This document shows, one piece after another, positions 22,839 through 30,052 of a DNA stretch of 36,944 nt (its first letter is position 1; every line of letters begins with the position of its first letter). The notes beneath the pieces are model-generated. The model searched no databases. It was not told the origin of the DNA and was given only the letters and a program-made list of their open reading frames with translations. The stretch is taken from positions 64,379 through 101,322 of the forward strand of contig JANXEU010000007.1 of the NCBI GenBank assembly GCA_025058055.1. The letters are read 5' to 3'. The translations under genes and the position numbers were made by a program. This DNA comes from Candidatus Calditenuaceae archaeon (lineage in GTDB: Archaea > Thermoproteota > Nitrososphaeria_A > Caldarchaeales > Calditenuaceae).

Positions 22839-23252
22839 TCAAACCGAGAGGACGCCTAAGGAAGGAAACCTCCTCAGGAACTCCGCAACCATCGGCTTGT
22901 AGGTATACGCGTAACCCTCTGGCGTTTCCGGAACGAGCCCAAGACCCATCAGTGTTCTGTAAACTACCGCTTCCGCTCTGCTCCTCAATATCATCACTCC
23001 CTTTCCGTAGTCCTCGCCCGAGGAGAAGGTAATGGGGAAGGCATTTACTTTCCTGAGCTCGCCGTTGAGGACCGCGTCCGCCGCGAGGAGGTCCTCTCGC
23101 CTGAACTTGTGACGTCCTCCCCCTATCGTCTCGACGTGCGGGTCAGCCGAGCCCAATAGCTCCTCAAGCGAGGCCTTTCTTATCGGCAGACTGTCCCTCA
23201 TCCTCTTCAGGTGACCCTCGATTAAGGCGTCGTCAATCGACGTCGGAACCAT
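22839..23252 (-). CDS. UPF0216 (DUF61) family protein
   Basis: A 137-residue archaeal conserved protein of unknown role. The family pattern is seen in LPIRKASLEELLGSADPHVE, then GGRHKFRREDLLAA and a C-terminal beta/helix segment (GVMILRSRAEAVVYRTLMGL). The TATA-like CTTTAATAAAAT is about 28 nt upstream of ATG 23252. It lies 31 nt upstream of the aminotransferase fusion in the same direction and may be transcribed with it. Confidence 0.8.
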   Translation of the reverse strand: MVPTSIDDALIEGHLKRMRDSLPIRKASLEELLGSADPHVETIGGGRHKFRREDLLAADAVLNGELRKVNAFPITFSSGEDYGKGVMILRSRAEAVVYRTLMGLGLVPETPEGYAYTYKPMVAEFLRRFPSLGVLSV

Positions 23253-23500
23253 CCCGTTCTTTTTGACTCGTCGGTCTTTAATAAAATGGAGATCGTTGCC
23301 GCTCGCTCAGGTCTGCAGAAGGGTACAGCATCCGGTTTCCGTGCGTAGAGCTACTAACGTCCATCCGCCGCCGCACCCTTCATCATCAAGAGGAGGTCCA
23401 AGACCATAACACTCAGCGACCTTCTCACAACTTGACCGGAAGCACCCCACTCCATCGCTGAAGTTGTTTATATTTGAGGAGGGAGGTATCGTGTGAGGAC
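23253..23500. other. Intergenic region upstream of radA
   Basis: This 248-bp divergent region contains the UPF0216 TATA box (23276-23287) and the radA TATA box GTTTATATTT (23466-23475, about 30 nt before ATG 23501). Between them I see only short open frames (17-30 codons) with no family resemblance and no tRNA-like fold. Confidence 0.5.
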
Positions 23501-24520
23501 ATGCCTCAGAAGGAGAGGACGAAGCAGCAGAAGGAAAAGGTGCCTGCCTTCACAGACATCTCCGAGCTTCCCGGAGTGGGGCCAGCGACTACCGAGAAGC
23601 TAAAGGAGATCGGCTACTCAACGGTTGAGGCGCTCGCAACCGCTACGATAAGCGAGCTCGAGGCGGCCGGTATCGGAGAGAAGAAAGCCCAAGAGCTCAT
23701 AGAACTCGCGAGGGAGACGATAGAGATCTCTTGGGTGACTGCGAAGGATCTGGTTAAGTACAGAAGCTCCATCGGGAGGCTGACGAGCGGCAGCAAGGCG
23801 CTCGACGCGATGATAGGTGGAGGTGTAGAGACTCAGTCTATAACGGAGTTCTTCGGCGAGTTCGGGTCCGGGAAGTCGCAGATCTGTCATCAACTCGCTG
23901 TCAACGTCCAGCTTCCGGAGGAGAGGGGAGGACTGAACGGTGCTGCCCTCTACATCGACACCGAGAACACCTTCAGGGTCGAGAGGATAGAAGCGATGGC
24001 CAAGCACTTGGGGTTGGACACTGACGCAGTGCTGGACAGGATCGTGTACGCTGAGGCTTACAATAGCGATCACCAGATGCTGCTTCTTGAGAAGGCAGAC
24101 AGGATCATCAAGGATAACGGCGTGAAGCTGATAATAGTGGACTCCCTGACAGCTCACTTCAGGAGCGAGTACATAGGCAGGGAGATGCTTGCGGAGAGAC
24201 AACAGAAGCTGAACAAGCACATGCACAAACTGCTCAGGCTCGCCAGGGCCTTCAACGCCGCCTCGGTCGTGACGAACCAAGTCATGGCCAGGCCGGACGA
24301 GTTCTTCTCGCCCATGGTGGTCTCGCCGGTAGGCGGGCACATAGTAGGACACACCAGTCACACTAGGCTCTTCATCCGGAAGACGGCGGGTAAGAACCTG
24401 AGAATCGTGAGGCTCGTCTCGAGTCCTTACCTTCCAGAGGGAGAGGTGTTGATCAAGATCACGCAGGACGGAATCGAGGACGTCGAGGAGTCGGAGAGGG
24501 AGGAGCTGAGAAGGAGGTGA
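23501..24520 (+). CDS. radA: DNA repair and recombination protein RadA
   Basis: A 339-residue archaeal recombinase. The N-terminal helix-hairpin-helix domain is [17 protein letters not shown] and [13 protein letters not shown]. The RecA core has Walker A GEFGSGKS (119-126), Walker B LIIVD (210-214), the [20 protein letters not shown] block and [11 protein letters not shown], ending in GIEDVEESE. It forms filaments on single-stranded DNA and drives strand exchange. ATG 23501 gives the normal N-terminus and follows a TATA box by about 30 nt; a nine-codon longer frame has no support. Downstream gene 24525 starts 5 nt after its stop, using the final AGGAGG codons as a ribosome-binding site. Confidence 0.98.
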   Translation: MPQKERTKQQKEKVPAFTDISELPGVGPATTEKLKEIGYSTVEALATATISELEAAGIGEKKAQELIELARETIEISWVTAKDLVKYRSSIGRLTSGSKALDAMIGGGVETQSITEFFGEFGSGKSQICHQLAVNVQLPEERGGLNGAALYIDTENTFRVERIEAMAKHLGLDTDAVLDRIVYAEAYNSDHQMLLLEKADRIIKDNGVKLIIVDSLTAHFRSEYIGREMLAERQQKLNKHMHKLLRLARAFNAASVVTNQVMARPDEFFSPMVVSPVGGHIVGHTSHTRLFIRKTAGKNLRIVRLVSSPYLPEGEVLIKITQDGIEDVEESEREELRRR

Positions 24521-24524
24521 GCTC

Positions 24525-24896
24525 ATGGACGAGCGACTCGAAAGAACGGTCGTGAAATTCGTTCAGACGCTCTTCGAAGGGAGGTACTCAGACGCCGAGA
24601 GGATTGCGGAGAACTTGGAGAAGAGGTCTAAGGGTGAGCTGGATGCGGTCGTCTCGAAAGTCCTGAAAGGGTTGCATCTCGCTTACACCACCGATGACTC
24701 AGCGTCGTTAATACACAAGATCTACTCGTCCGATAACCCGAAATCGGAACTCGAGAGATACGTAAGTTCGATGAGGGATGCGAACGGTGACCTCGAAGAA
24801 GCCTCTACGATAATCGAGGTTTGGGATGTGATATTGAAGAACTTCGAGAGGCTACCGATTCCCGACAGATACGAGCGTAAGTCGACGACCTCCTGA
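24525..24896 (+). CDS. Small acidic helical protein co-transcribed with radA, unknown function
   Basis: A 123-residue protein not recognised by family. It is predicted mostly helical (TVVKFVQTLFEGRYSDAERI, LERYVSSMRDANGDLEEAST) with no Cys or membrane segment. The start ATG 24525 is only 4 nt after radA, and AGGAGG at the radA stop serves as its ribosome-binding site, so the two products are made together. A role next to RadA in recombination is inferred from linkage only. Confidence 0.75.
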   Translation: MDERLERTVVKFVQTLFEGRYSDAERIAENLEKRSKGELDAVVSKVLKGLHLAYTTDDSASLIHKIYSSDNPKSELERYVSSMRDANGDLEEASTIIEVWDVILKNFERLPIPDRYERKSTTS

Positions 24897-24910
24897 CCGA
24901 CCTACGTCAA

Positions 24911-25177
24911 TTACGCTATCAAATTGTAAAACAGAAGCATGCACATCAGCCACATCGCGGAGTAGGACCCAACTGCAAGCGTCCACCTCCTCCTGCGCGA
25001 AAGATGAGGGTTGTCCCTCTGCACCGTGTTCATCGTCACGTAGGTGATCGCGAGGTAGACCCCTGCCGCAAGCGGAATCGCGAAGGCCCAATGCGCCACG
25101 GTTGAGATGTAGGCCGACAAAGCACCTGTCATGGCACCCATGCCTGTCTTGATGAGGTAAGCGATTACCTCGCGCAA
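24911..25177 (-). CDS. Small three-helix membrane protein, possibly EMC6-like
   Basis: An 88-residue membrane protein with three hydrophobic helices (about residues 8-27, 31-49 and 65-87) and a short basic loop SRRRRW before the last. The first helix with a Gly-rich start (KTGMGAMTGALSAYIS) and the last ending WLMCMLLFYNLI recall EMC6/Rab5-interacting proteins, small subunits of membrane-protein insertases reported in some archaea. The similarity is by eye and could be chance. TTG 25177 is the start; CTTAAAATATCTC lies about 28 nt upstream. It converges on the radA-linked gene with a 14-nt gap. Confidence 0.6.
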   Translation of the reverse strand: MREVIAYLIKTGMGAMTGALSAYISTVAHWAFAIPLAAGVYLAITYVTMNTVQRDNPHLSRRRRWTLAVGSYSAMWLMCMLLFYNLIA

Positions 25178-25200
25178 CCCATTTGCTTTGATATCATTCT

Positions 25201-25213
25201 CTTAAAATATCTC
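25201..25213 (-). promoter_or_regulatory. TATA-like box for the three-helix membrane protein gene
   Basis: Minus-strand GAGATATTTTAAG is centred about 28 nt from TTG 25177. Confidence 0.4.
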
Positions 25214-25251
25214 TAACACATGCCTCTTTTACGAACTCACGTACAGGACCA

Positions 25252-25902
25252 CTACATCACGATGCTTCTGAGGTTCTCGCTGGCGCCCTCGTGGAGCTTG
25301 TTTAGGAAGACTAAATAGACCTCTGAAGACCTCTTCCTGAGCGCGGGCGGCGTTACGACCCTTTTGCATACCCTGAAGGACCTCTGAAGCCGCCGCTCCA
25401 AGACACCGAGCTCTTCGCACTCGAAGGCCTTTAGCACGGAGTTACCTCCCAGCGAAAGTACCACATCGGAGACCTCGAGGGCCCTTATGGTCAGGACGAG
25501 CTGGTTGAAAACATCCACGTCTCTCACACCGGAGAGTCTCGGTGAAGCATCGGAGATCAGGACGTCGCAACGTTCCCCGTTCAGCGCATTGAGTATCTCA
25601 TCTGCGACCTTAGGACTTAGCAAGTCGGTGACGAGCACCTTGACGTTCGGCGCTTTGAACGCAGGCTCTCTCACGTCTACTGCCACCACCAACCCCTCAG
25701 GTCCGACGATCTCTGACTCGACTTTCAGCATGCCTCCGGGCCAAGAACCGATGTCGACTACTCGGTCACCTCTGCGCAGCACGCGGTACCTCTTCTGAAT
25801 GTAGAGAAGCTTGTAAGCCGCTCTTGATGGATATCCCTCGACCTTAGCTCTCTTGTGCCACGGGTCGTCGCGTCGCTCGGAGAGCCACCTCGCCTTACTC
25901 AC
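25252..25902 (-). CDS. rlmE: FtsJ/RlmE-type ribosomal RNA 2'-O-methyltransferase
   Basis: A 216-residue FtsJ-family enzyme. It has SRAAYKLLYIQKRY with catalytic Lys31, the SAM motif VVDIGSWPGGML, ISDASPRLSG with Asp118, SVLKAFECEE with Lys158 and RSSEVYLVFL with Glu194, giving the complete K-D-K-E tetrad. It methylates the ribose 2'-hydroxyl of 23S rRNA in bacteria; archaeal members act on rRNA or tRNA. It starts with GTG 25902, 3 nt after the stop of a short upstream open frame (26127-25906). Confidence 0.93.
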   Translation of the reverse strand: MSKARWLSERRDDPWHKRAKVEGYPSRAAYKLLYIQKRYRVLRRGDRVVDIGSWPGGMLKVESEIVGPEGLVVAVDVREPAFKAPNVKVLVTDLLSPKVADEILNALNGERCDVLISDASPRLSGVRDVDVFNQLVLTIRALEVSDVVLSLGGNSVLKAFECEELGVLERRLQRSFRVCKRVVTPPALRKRSSEVYLVFLNKLHEGASENLRSIVM

Positions 25903-25905
25903 AGT

Positions 25906-26127
25906 TCACCAACTAACCGAGTCTGGGACCCACGAGATTAACGCTTTCCAGTACTTCATGAGCGCCGTCATCCTCATCCTGAACGCTCGGTGAGTCCCAT
26001 TCGCTCTCCTGGGCATCCACCGGTACACCCTAGACGATGAGCTCCAAACGCGTTGAGAGCTGACTTTCAAGGTAACTCTGTTGATGCAGGATCGGGTCGT
26101 GAAGTCGCACAGCGCATCAAGTCCCAT
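25906..26127 (-). CDS. Uncertain short ORF upstream of rlmE
   Basis: A 73-residue open frame (MGLDALCDFTTRSCINRV and so on, ending ALISWVPDSVSW) that stops 3 nt before the rlmE start codon, as in an operon. It is basic and Trp-rich. Codon choice is less biased than in neighbouring genes and I recognise no family or motif. It may be a real small gene, a gene remnant, or a chance frame in a non-coding leader. Confidence 0.3.
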   Translation of the reverse strand: MGLDALCDFTTRSCINRVTLKVSSQRVWSSSSRVYRWMPRRANGTHRAFRMRMTALMKYWKALISWVPDSVSW

Positions 26128-26504
26128 ATCGACACACTCCGTCGAGACTGAAACGGAACGTTCTGATATTGGCTGCAGCGTTCGGTAGAGAGACCTCGAT
26201 GCCTCGCCTTCTCACAGAGAGGCCCCGTCACCGATCACCGACTCACCGCAAACCCGATCAGGCACATTGAGAGCATGATGCAGACCTCGAGGGCCGTCTC
26301 CAGGACCGGCGTAATGGTGTATCTCATGGGTGACTTATAGCGCCTCACCACACTGAATGACGATGACTAAACGAGAACATCGAAAGCACGTCAGGAAGAA
26401 AACGCGTTGAACTGCTCCGTTAGTACCTCCAATCACACAAGTCAAGAGATGGAGCTGCAGACCCCAGATAACACATATTAGTTGTGAACACGTGTTAATT
26501 CGGA
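26128..26504. other. Weakly coding intergenic stretch upstream of csl4
   Basis: About 380 bp without a supportable gene. It contains a 30-residue minus-strand frame (26327-26235, MRYTITPVLETALEV then CIMLSMCLIGFAVSR) that would make a single hydrophobic helix, and at the right end the csl4 TATA-like CATATTAG (26474-26481). I looked for a tRNA, box C/D RNA and large structured RNA cores and found none that I could support. Confidence 0.4.
26474..26481 (+). promoter_or_regulatory. TATA-like box for csl4
   Basis: CATATTAG is about 27 nt before TTG 26505 and supports this unusual start codon. Confidence 0.45.
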
Positions 26505-27086
26505 TTGGCTTTCGAGAAAAGGCTGGTACTACCGGGCGAGAGGGTGGGTGTCATAGAGGAGTTCATCTTCAAGGAAGGCCTATGGGCGAACAGGCGCGGC
26601 GAGATAATCGCGAAGAAGGTTGGCACAGTGAACTACGAGTTGCGAAGACACGAGGTCGCATTGAGGCCGCTGAAGAGGGACGCGAGACCAAAGACCGGGG
26701 ATATCGTGCTCGCTGCCGTGAGGGAGCTTCAGGACAGGGTAATGTGGTGCGACATCCTCGGCGTCGCTGGAATCAAGAAAGCGCTCCGTTACAGCGGTGC
26801 GATTTTGAGGACCTCAAAGCTCCTTGACTTCAACGTAGGGGATCTGGTGCTCGCGAAGGTCGTCGATGACACCTTCGGGACCTACACCCTATCTGTTGAG
26901 GGAAAGGAGTTGGGACTGGTCTTGGGGTTCTGTGATTTCTGCGGTAGGACGCTCGCAGATCGAGTGAACGTCTTGCACTGCAACTCCTGCAGGAGAACGT
27001 TCAGGAAGAAGGTATCGATACAGTATCGCAACTTCGGAAAATTGCTTTTTATGTTTCCCGTAGAGACGATGACGCAGGTGACGTAG
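26505..27086 (+). CDS. csl4: Exosome RNA-binding subunit Csl4
   Basis: A 193-residue archaeal exosome cap protein. It comprises an N-terminal domain (LVLPGERVGVIEEFIFKEGL), an S1 RNA-binding domain (RPKTGDIVLAAVRELQDRVM to FNVGDLVLAKVVDD) and a C-terminal zinc ribbon (FCDFCGRTL with Cys143/146 and HCNSCRRTF with Cys159/162). With the Rrp41/Rrp42 ring it feeds RNA for 3'-5' degradation or tailing and binds DnaG. The first in-frame start is TTG 26505, 27 nt after a TATA box. Rpo11 follows after 3 nt. Confidence 0.95.
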   Translation: MAFEKRLVLPGERVGVIEEFIFKEGLWANRRGEIIAKKVGTVNYELRRHEVALRPLKRDARPKTGDIVLAAVRELQDRVMWCDILGVAGIKKALRYSGAILRTSKLLDFNVGDLVLAKVVDDTFGTYTLSVEGKELGLVLGFCDFCGRTLADRVNVLHCNSCRRTFRKKVSIQYRNFGKLLFMFPVETMTQVT

Positions 27087-27089
27087 GTT

Positions 27090-27413
27090 ATGGGGATACG
27101 AATAAGGATCATCGAGAAGGAGACTTCGTCTTTGGTTTTTGAGGCCGAGGGCGTGGACTTCAGCGTCTTGGACTCGCTGCAGGAGACCCTAAACGAGATG
27201 GAGGAGGTAGAGTATTCCGGAACAACGCTCCTGCACCCTCTTCACCCGAGCCTAAGGTTCGTTCTGAGGGTGAAACCGGGTCATAACGCTCAGGACATCC
27301 TCCTGAGAGGGCTTGAGAGGTTGCAAGGAGTTGCGGAGACGTTGCACGCGTTGATCGAACGTTTAAACGAGCAGGTTCGAAAGGCCTCCGAGACGACGCA
27401 AACCGCCAGCTGA
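27090..27413 (+). CDS. rpo11: DNA-directed RNA polymerase subunit Rpo11 (L)
   Basis: A 107-residue protein of the alpha-C-terminal-like family. It is recognised by the block YSGTTLLHPLHPSLRFVLRV followed by KPGHNAQDILLRGLERLQGV, the HPL...P...T.G motif of Rpo11/RPB11, and by position after csl4. It dimerises with Rpo3 and nucleates RNA polymerase assembly. The N-terminal part is more divergent than usual (ETLNEMEEVE replaces the common GEDHTL-type loop). A GGTGA ribosome-binding site lies upstream of ATG 27090. Confidence 0.85.
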   Translation: MGIRIRIIEKETSSLVFEAEGVDFSVLDSLQETLNEMEEVEYSGTTLLHPLHPSLRFVLRVKPGHNAQDILLRGLERLQGVAETLHALIERLNEQVRKASETTQTAS

Positions 27414-27557
27414 TCTCATCTATTACCTTCACGGTTCTGAATTGCTCGTCGGCGAACTTTTTCTCATCTCCCTTTATTGAATTTGAGAAGACATCGAAAC
27501 CTTGAGCGGCCCTGTAAAGGGTCTGGGCCTTAGACGCTCGACCCCGGTTCTGCACAT

Positions 27558-27566
27558 CTTTATAAC
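27558..27566 (+). promoter_or_regulatory. TATA-like box of the uS3 operon
   Basis: CTTTATAAC is about 29 nt before TTG 27591 and marks the 5' end of the truncated ribosomal cluster. Confidence 0.5.
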
Positions 27567-27590
27567 GACGGAGCCCGTGAGAACGCAGGG

Positions 27591-28205
27591 TTGGACGCAA
27601 CCACCAGGAGGTTGCTGAGCAGGTCAAGGATCAAGGCGGAGGTTGAGGAGTTCGTCAGGAACTACCTCAAGGACTCCTTCATCGGAAAGGTGGACATCAC
27701 AATGACGCCGATCTGGACCACCGTAACGATATACACGATGAGGCCGGGGCTGGTAATAGGGCCCAGAGGGAAGCGGATAAAGGCACTGCAGTCCGAGCTT
27801 GAACAGAGGTTCAAGATCGAGAACCTCCAGATAGTCGTCTCGGAGGTGGAGGCGCCGGAGCTAGATCCCAACATCATGGCGAGAAGAATCGCACAAGCTA
27901 TGTCTGCGGGGATCAGGTGGAGGAGGATCGCTTTCTGGGCTCTTAGGCGGATCATGGAGTCCGGTGCGAGGGGCGCGGAAATCGTCATCAGCGGCAAGTT
28001 AACCTCAGCCAGAGCTCGGTCAGAGAAGTACACGGCCGGGTTGATCCCGAAGTCCGGACACTACGCGACTAAGGTTAGGAAAGGCGTGGCGCACGTTCAG
28101 CTGCCCGCTGGGATCTTCGGAGTTCAGGTGATCATTTACCCACCGACGGAACCGATGGTTGAGGAGGTTAAGGTCGGAGGGGGAGAGGAGAGCCTTGGTG
28201 CGTGA
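27591..28205 (+). CDS. rps3: 30S ribosomal protein S3 (uS3)
   Basis: A 204-residue S3. The KH domain contains MRPGLVIGPRGKRIKALQSE (GxxG loop GPRG), then ARRIAQAMSAGIRWRRIAFW and the C-terminal domain GAEIVISGKLTSARARSEKY and KGVAHVQLPAGIFGVQVIIY. It sits at the mRNA entry of the 30S subunit. It opens at TTG 27591, 29 nt after a TATA box, and begins a transcript here; no uL22 or uS19 gene precedes it, unlike most archaea. Confidence 0.96.
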   Translation: MDATTRRLLSRSRIKAEVEEFVRNYLKDSFIGKVDITMTPIWTTVTIYTMRPGLVIGPRGKRIKALQSELEQRFKIENLQIVVSEVEAPELDPNIMARRIAQAMSAGIRWRRIAFWALRRIMESGARGAEIVISGKLTSARARSEKYTAGLIPKSGHYATKVRKGVAHVQLPAGIFGVQVIIYPPTEPMVEEVKVGGGEESLGA

Positions 28206-28425
28206 GCTGGAGGAGTTGAGGAAGAAGAGCGACGCAGAACTTCTCGAGGAGATCACGGAGATCAAGACCGAAATCAGGTTGCTGCGTACCAAAATAGAAG
28301 CTGGTGGTCGTGTTGAGAACCCAATGAGGCTGAGGAATCTCAAAAAGAGGTTGGCTAGGGCCCTCACCGTCTTGCGAGAGAGAAAGATTGAGTCGGAAAT
28401 CTCGCCACGAAAGCAGACCGATTAG
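28198..28425 (+). CDS. rpl29: 50S ribosomal protein L29 (uL29)
   Basis: A 75-residue helical hairpin protein: VRELEELRKKSDAELLEEIT and NPMRLRNLKKRLARALTVLR are the two L29 helices. The start GTG 28198 overlaps the last 8 bases of rps3, with a GGAGGGGGAGAGGAG tract just upstream. Its end overlaps the Rnp1 start region. Confidence 0.93.
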   Translation: MRELEELRKKSDAELLEEITEIKTEIRLLRTKIEAGGRVENPMRLRNLKKRLARALTVLRERKIESEISPRKQTD

Positions 28426-28690
28426 GCCCCCGGTGACGCTACTCGGTTACAAGGCGGTAGCACACATCGGAGATAAGGTAATCGAAGGATTGGTAGTAGA
28501 CGAATCTGAGAAGGTCGTCACCATTCGAACGAAGGACGGCAGTTTAGAGCGACTGATCAAGACGGCCTGTGAGAGATTGGTGGTGGAACTCTCTGATGGC
28601 ACCAAGGTCAGCACTAGGGGGTGCAGGCTCTTGGGTATGCCGGCAGAGAGGTTGAAGAAATACAGGCGTGGCTGGGAGAAGTCAAGCTGA
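28388..28690 (+). CDS. rnp1: RNase P protein component 1 (Rnp1/Rpp29)
   Basis: A 100-residue archaeal Rpp29 homolog. The Sm-like barrel reads GYKAVAHIGDKVIEGLVVDE, VVTIRTKDGSLERLIKTACE and VELSDGTKVSTRGCRLLGMP, ending in ERLKKYRRGW, as in Pop4/Rpp29. It stabilises RNase P, which matures tRNA 5' ends. Between uL29 and uS17 is its canonical archaeal position, but here uS17 lies 1.36 kb further on. TTG 28388 gives a 38-nt overlap with rpl29; GTG 28433, 8 nt after that stop, is an alternative start. Confidence 0.88.
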   Translation: MSRKSRHESRPIRPPVTLLGYKAVAHIGDKVIEGLVVDESEKVVTIRTKDGSLERLIKTACERLVVELSDGTKVSTRGCRLLGMPAERLKKYRRGWEKSS

Positions 28691-28748
28691 TCACGTTATA
28701 ACTACCAAAGGCGTTCTGCGCTCGAAACTCATTCATAAGGCGGTCGTG

Positions 28749-28754
28749 AAAAAA
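28749..28754 (-). terminator. Oligo-T tract downstream of the MaoC gene pair
   Basis: On the minus strand, TTTTTT follows the stop of the second MaoC gene by about 35 nt. T-tracts act as terminators in archaea; no hairpin is needed. Confidence 0.35.
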
Positions 28755-28789
28755 CAAACCTCCATAATCGGCATCACGGCGACCCGGGT

Positions 28790-29314
28790 TCACGGATCTT
28801 CACGATTCTCGAGTCGATCACCCTGATGTCCCAATCGCCGGCGAGGGTTGTGCCCTCGTTTGTAGAGAAGCAGTCTTCGGTCAACTCGCATCACTAGCGT
28901 GGAGTAGTTGTCCTTGTACGTCTTGTGTCTCACTACTACTAATCCGACGTCCCTCCTTTCGGGTTCCTCGAACTTTTCCATGACCTCCGTGACGACGTGC
29001 AGAGTGTCTCCGTCGAATACCGGTGCGAGCATCCGCAGATCCGTGATCTCAACCTCCCTCGCGACGTTCTTGAAGTCCTCAGAGGCGATACCGAACGTAA
29101 TTCCCAGAATCAACGTAGTCACCAGAAGTGGTCTCTTGAACTCCGTGAACTCCATGTACTCTCTGTCGAAGTGCAAGGGGGACGCGTTCAGGAGCATGTG
29201 AGAGATCAGCAGGTTGTCCTGAAAAGTAACCGTCCTTCCGCGTCTGTGGAATATCGTCTGTCCCTGCTCCAGGTCCTCGAAAAAGGGCCCCTGATAACCG
29301 AGATACGCGCTCAC
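28790..29314 (-). CDS. MaoC-like hot-dog dehydratase, second of a pair
   Basis: A 174-residue single hot-dog domain of the MaoC/(R)-enoyl-CoA hydratase class. FEDLEQGQTIFHRRGRTVTF opens it, NLLISHMLLNASPLHFDREY is the active-site helix region, and PVFDGDTLHVVTEVMEK the central strand. The usual catalytic Asp-His is seen in the N-x-x-PLHFD arrangement. It likely hydrates an enoyl- or mesaconyl-type CoA as a heterodimer with the upstream homolog, whose stop it overlaps (GTGA at 29314). The C-terminal 20 residues (HNPRRRLGHQ onward) look unnatural, and a neighbouring frame reads more protein-like, so a frameshift near 28850 is possible. Confidence 0.8.
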   Translation of the reverse strand: MSAYLGYQGPFFEDLEQGQTIFHRRGRTVTFQDNLLISHMLLNASPLHFDREYMEFTEFKRPLLVTTLILGITFGIASEDFKNVAREVEITDLRMLAPVFDGDTLHVVTEVMEKFEEPERRDVGLVVVRHKTYKDNYSTLVMRVDRRLLLYKRGHNPRRRLGHQGDRLENREDP

Positions 29315-29841
29315 CCCTCGCTCACCCCGGAACTCTTAAGATATCGCCTCCACGGCGAAAACGCTCTTCTGTAAACGAGGTTAGTCCTCTTGATCTCGCA
29401 GACCAACTCCCCTCGCTGATCGAAACCTCGATGTATCCACGTCACCACACCTGCCTCAGGACGCGACTTGGATTCACGCACTTCCACGACCTCAGTCTCC
29501 ACGTAAAGCGTATCGCCAGGACGCAGGTGTTTGTGTAGCCTCATGTATTCTGCCCTCACGAAGGCTACGCTGTTCACACTCGTGTCCTTGACGCTCATTG
29601 CGAGTGCCGCGTTCAAGACTATCAGGGGATGAATGACGACCTCACCGAACTCCGCGACTGTGGCGTATTCCCTGTCCACGTACAGAGGTGTGCAGTCTCC
29701 GGTAAGCGCGATCCAAATGTAATTGTCGGTTTCTGCGAAAGTTCTGCCGGGCCAGGACTTTATTCTCATGCCCGGTTTGAAGTCCTCGAAATATGGCCCA
29801 TCTCCGTCCCAAGGGACATCTTGAACGGGTGGCTGCTTCAT
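29311..29841 (-). CDS. MaoC-like hot-dog dehydratase, first of a pair
   Basis: A 176-residue MaoC-fold protein. GPYFEDFKPGMRIKSWPGRT leads into DNYIWIALTGDCTPLYVDRE, the hydratase helix with the D-x-x-PL-x-x-D pattern. Then come VIHPLIVLNAALAMSV and LRPGDTLYVETEVVEVRES, the last a hallmark of acyl-CoA hydratases (e.g. mesaconyl-CoA hydratase-like). Its fold repeat is diverged from the downstream partner, as expected for a heterodimer with one or two active sites. ATG 29841 is chosen because family similarity begins there; the frame is open for 34 further codons. The pair is inserted, on the opposite strand, in the middle of the ribosomal protein cluster. Confidence 0.85.
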   Translation of the reverse strand: MKQPPVQDVPWDGDGPYFEDFKPGMRIKSWPGRTFAETDNYIWIALTGDCTPLYVDREYATVAEFGEVVIHPLIVLNAALAMSVKDTSVNSVAFVRAEYMRLHKHLRPGDTLYVETEVVEVRESKSRPEAGVVTWIHRGFDQRGELVCEIKRTNLVYRRAFSPWRRYLKSSGVSEG

Positions 29842-30052
29842 CTCGTCAACACTACTTTCGGCAAGGCCGTGATCCAACAGCACTAGTGTCCATCGAGCGA
29901 GTGGACACTGCTGCGATTGATCGCCTGAGTCTGGTTTCTGCATGCCCTTCCGAGGTCAGATTACTTTCCGAACTCAAGCCCTTCACCCCATGGACGGTTA
30001 AGGGTCGCTCACAGTTATTAAAGTGGCTCTGGCAGATGCCGCTGGAGTCGAG
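29842..30052. other. Divergent intergenic region between the MaoC pair and uS17
   Basis: About 210 bp without a supportable gene. It holds an inverted repeat at 29878-29913 and the uS17 TATA-like GTTATTAAAG at 30014-30023. No clear TATA box is seen for the MaoC pair close to 29841. Confidence 0.4.
29878..29913. repeat. Inverted repeat upstream of the MaoC pair
   Basis: AGTGTCCA (29885-29892) and TGGACACT (29902-29909) are perfect 8-bp arms around a 9-bp spacer. An outer CAGC/GCTG pair extends it to a 12-bp stem with a 3-base bulge. It starts 37 bp before the first MaoC start codon. It may be an operator or an RNA hairpin in the leader. Confidence 0.5.

Noticed and set aside
23330..23400. ATGATGA/CTGA box C/D-like motifs on the minus strand upstream of radA
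   Set aside because: Distance between boxes is too great and no inner pair exists; likely chance.
23618..24526. A 302-codon minus-strand frame opposite radA
   Set aside because: It mirrors radA codon structure and has no features of a protein family.
26340..26420. Possible box C/D RNA (CTGA followed by GATGAC)
   Set aside because: The boxes are not at the spacing of C, D', C' and D, and no terminal stem is seen.
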